Below are positions 51,536 to 52,582 of a DNA stretch of 52,582 nucleotides, piece by piece; the stretch's first letter is position 1; each line of letters begins with the position of its first letter. A program made the translations under genes and the position numbers. Location of the stretch: the NCBI GenBank assembly GCA_017535315.1, contig JAFXUD010000083.1, positions 1-52,582 of the forward strand. The letters run 5' to 3'. The stretch comes from Victivallales bacterium. GTDB taxonomy: Bacteria > Verrucomicrobiota > Lentisphaeria > Oligosphaerales > Oligosphaeraceae. The notes below the pieces were generated by a model that was given only the letters and a program-made list of their open reading frames with translations, did no database searches and was not told where the DNA came from.

Positions 51536-52171
51536 ATGTTAGAAAAACTACGCAAGCACGGCGTCGTCCCCGTCATCGCCGTTGACACTCCCGAAGATGG
51601 CCTTAAGCTGTGTGAGGCCCTGCTGAAAGGCGGTCTGCCTGTTGCTGAAATCACTTTCAGAACCGCAGCAGCAGCCGAGACCATCAAGGCTGCCTCCACG
51701 CACTTCCCAGAGCTGATACTTGGAGCGGGTACTGTCCTCACGACAGACCAGCTCAAGCAGGCCGTTGACGCTGGCGCCAAGTTCGCCGTCGCTCCTGGCT
51801 GCAACCCACGCATCATTGAGGCGGCTCAAAAGGCGGGGCTTTTCTTCGCGCCAGGCATTTGCACGCCCAGCGACATCGAGCGTGCCCTCGAACTGGGCTG
51901 CAAACTACTGAAGTTCTTCCCTGCCGAGGCGTCGGGCGGTGTCAAGATGCTCAAGGCTCTCATTGGCCCGTATGGCCATACAGGTGTCCAGTTCTGCCCC
52001 ACAGGAGGTGTCACCACCCAGAACCTGGCCGACTACCTCGCTCTGCCGCAGGTCGCCTTTGCGGGCGGGACCTGGATTGCTGCCAAAGACGCCATCAAGG
52101 CGAAGGACTGGGCAAAAATCGAGCAGATCGCCCGCGAAGCCGTCGCCATTGTGAACTCCATCCGTGCCTGA
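51536..52171 (+). CDS. eda: 2-dehydro-3-deoxyphosphogluconate (KDPG/KHG) aldolase
   Basis: A 211-residue class I aldolase cleaving KDPG to pyruvate and glyceraldehyde-3-phosphate. It has the family start (VVPVIAVDTPEDGLKL), AEITFRT with catalytic Glu, GAGTVLT, the Schiff-base Lys in LLKFFPAE, and TGGV near the phosphate site. AAAGGA about 10 nt upstream of ATG is the likely SD. It completes hexuronate breakdown and thus fits the GH28 enzyme and fructuronate-reductase-like SDR, although it stands apart from them. Confidence 0.94.
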   Translation: MLEKLRKHGVVPVIAVDTPEDGLKLCEALLKGGLPVAEITFRTAAAAETIKAASTHFPELILGAGTVLTTDQLKQAVDAGAKFAVAPGCNPRIIEAAQKAGLFFAPGICTPSDIERALELGCKLLKFFPAEASGGVKMLKALIGPYGHTGVQFCPTGGVTTQNLADYLALPQVAFAGGTWIAAKDAIKAKDWAKIEQIAREAVAIVNSIRA

Positions 52172-52182
52172 TGGTGGCGCAA

Positions 52183-52582
52183 CCGCTTCCCCTGTGCGCG
52201 GCACTTTAGCGTGGCATGTCCCTGTCCTGTGCGCGGCGCAGGGGGCGCGGGGGGCGTCAGCCCCGTCCTTGGGTGCTTTTTCTGCGCACGGCACTTTAGC
52301 GGCGCAGGGGGCGCGGGGAGTGGCAGCCCTGTCCTTTGGTGCTTTTTCTGCGCACGGCATTTTAGCGGCGCAGGGGGCGCGGGGGGCGACAGCCCTGTCC
52401 TTTGGTGCCTTTTCTACGCTCGGCACTTTAGCGGCGCAGGGGGCGCGGGGGGCGACAGCCCTGTCCTTTGGTGCCTTTTCTACGCTCGGCACTTTAGCGG
52501 CGCAGGGGGCGCGGGGGGCGTAGCCCTGTCCTTTGGGGCCTTTTCTACGCTCGGCACTTTAGCGGCGCAGGGGGCGCAGGGG
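52183..52582. repeat. 66-bp tandem array running to the window end
   Basis: After one leading variant (52183-52289), units start at 52290, 52356, 52422, 52488 and 52553, giving a period of 66 bp with one of 65. Each holds GGCACTTTAGC, GGCGCAGGGGGCGCGG, CAGCCCTGTCCTTTGGTGC and a CTTTTTCTGCG or CTTTTCTACGC segment. Both strands stay open for most of the array because 66 is a multiple of 3, but no start signal supports translation. The array continues past the window. Confidence 0.88.

Noticed and set aside
52164-52523. Open frames on both strands through the 66-bp array, encoding 22-residue repeats
   Set aside because: They arise because the period is a multiple of 3. There is no SD, the frames run in from eda or its antisense, and the array contains REP-like non-coding palindromes.
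52183-52582. 66-bp array considered as a CRISPR array
   Set aside because: The whole unit is conserved with no variable spacers, and no cas genes are present.

Overview
The window looks like a chromosome fragment of a Gram-negative, diderm, carbohydrate-degrading anaerobe of the PVC superphylum, most likely Lentisphaerota (Victivallis-like gut lineage). This is inferred from the tandem pseudopilins with the [17 protein letters not shown]-terminus, the DUF4434 and GHL10-type glycosidase-like proteins, fused SecDF, an arabinose-5-phosphate isomerase for Kdo synthesis, and several outer-membrane or surface proteins. No rRNA, tRNA, CRISPR array or complete transposase gene was seen.

Layout. 1-3888 (+): two pseudopilins, an OleA-like thiolase and kdsD. 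4048-11704 (-): a DUF4434 protein, two peptide-type ABC ATPases separated by a very acidic small protein, a short-chain dehydrogenase of the fructuronate-reductase type, a short AlaRS and an outer-membrane barrel. 11796-26260 (-): three surface proteins. A 1487-residue protein begins with a cohesin-like domain. Its immediate upstream neighbour, 602 residues, ends in two dockerin-like calcium repeats. A 2406-residue BspA-type leucine-rich-repeat giant shares a module with the cohesin protein. 26471-34154 (-): a tight run of PHP phosphoesterase, hybrid sensor kinase, ferredoxin-thioredoxin reductase-like protein, GHL10-like protein and serine hydrolase. It diverges from a GH127 beta-L-arabinofuranosidase (34416-36293, +). 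36706-38094 (-): an amino-acid/sodium symporter. 38731-47368 (+): cca, a TIM-barrel-like unknown, a Pro/His-rich chagasin-like protein, a double PilT ATPase, an esterase, a GH28 pectinase and a family-4 uracil-DNA glycosylase. 47651-52171 (+): yajC, secDF, a clear terminator and eda.

Together the genes suggest pectin and arabinan use: GH28, GH127, an esterase, the fructuronate-reductase-like SDR and KDPG aldolase. They also suggest a surface apparatus in which cohesin and dockerin modules on neighbouring genes may bind each other.

The intergenic DNA is unusually structured. It holds heptamer arrays, 9-bp G/A-rich minisatellites that fold into terminator-like hairpins after genes, short REP-like palindromes, a 66-bp tandem array, and a family of hairpin-rich elements. 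Two of these elements, at 38.1 and 38.5 kb, have terminal inverted repeats and flanking 8-bp direct repeats, so they look like MITEs; the first has ends of the IS66 type. The same module is piled up three or more times at 18.3-18.9 kb.
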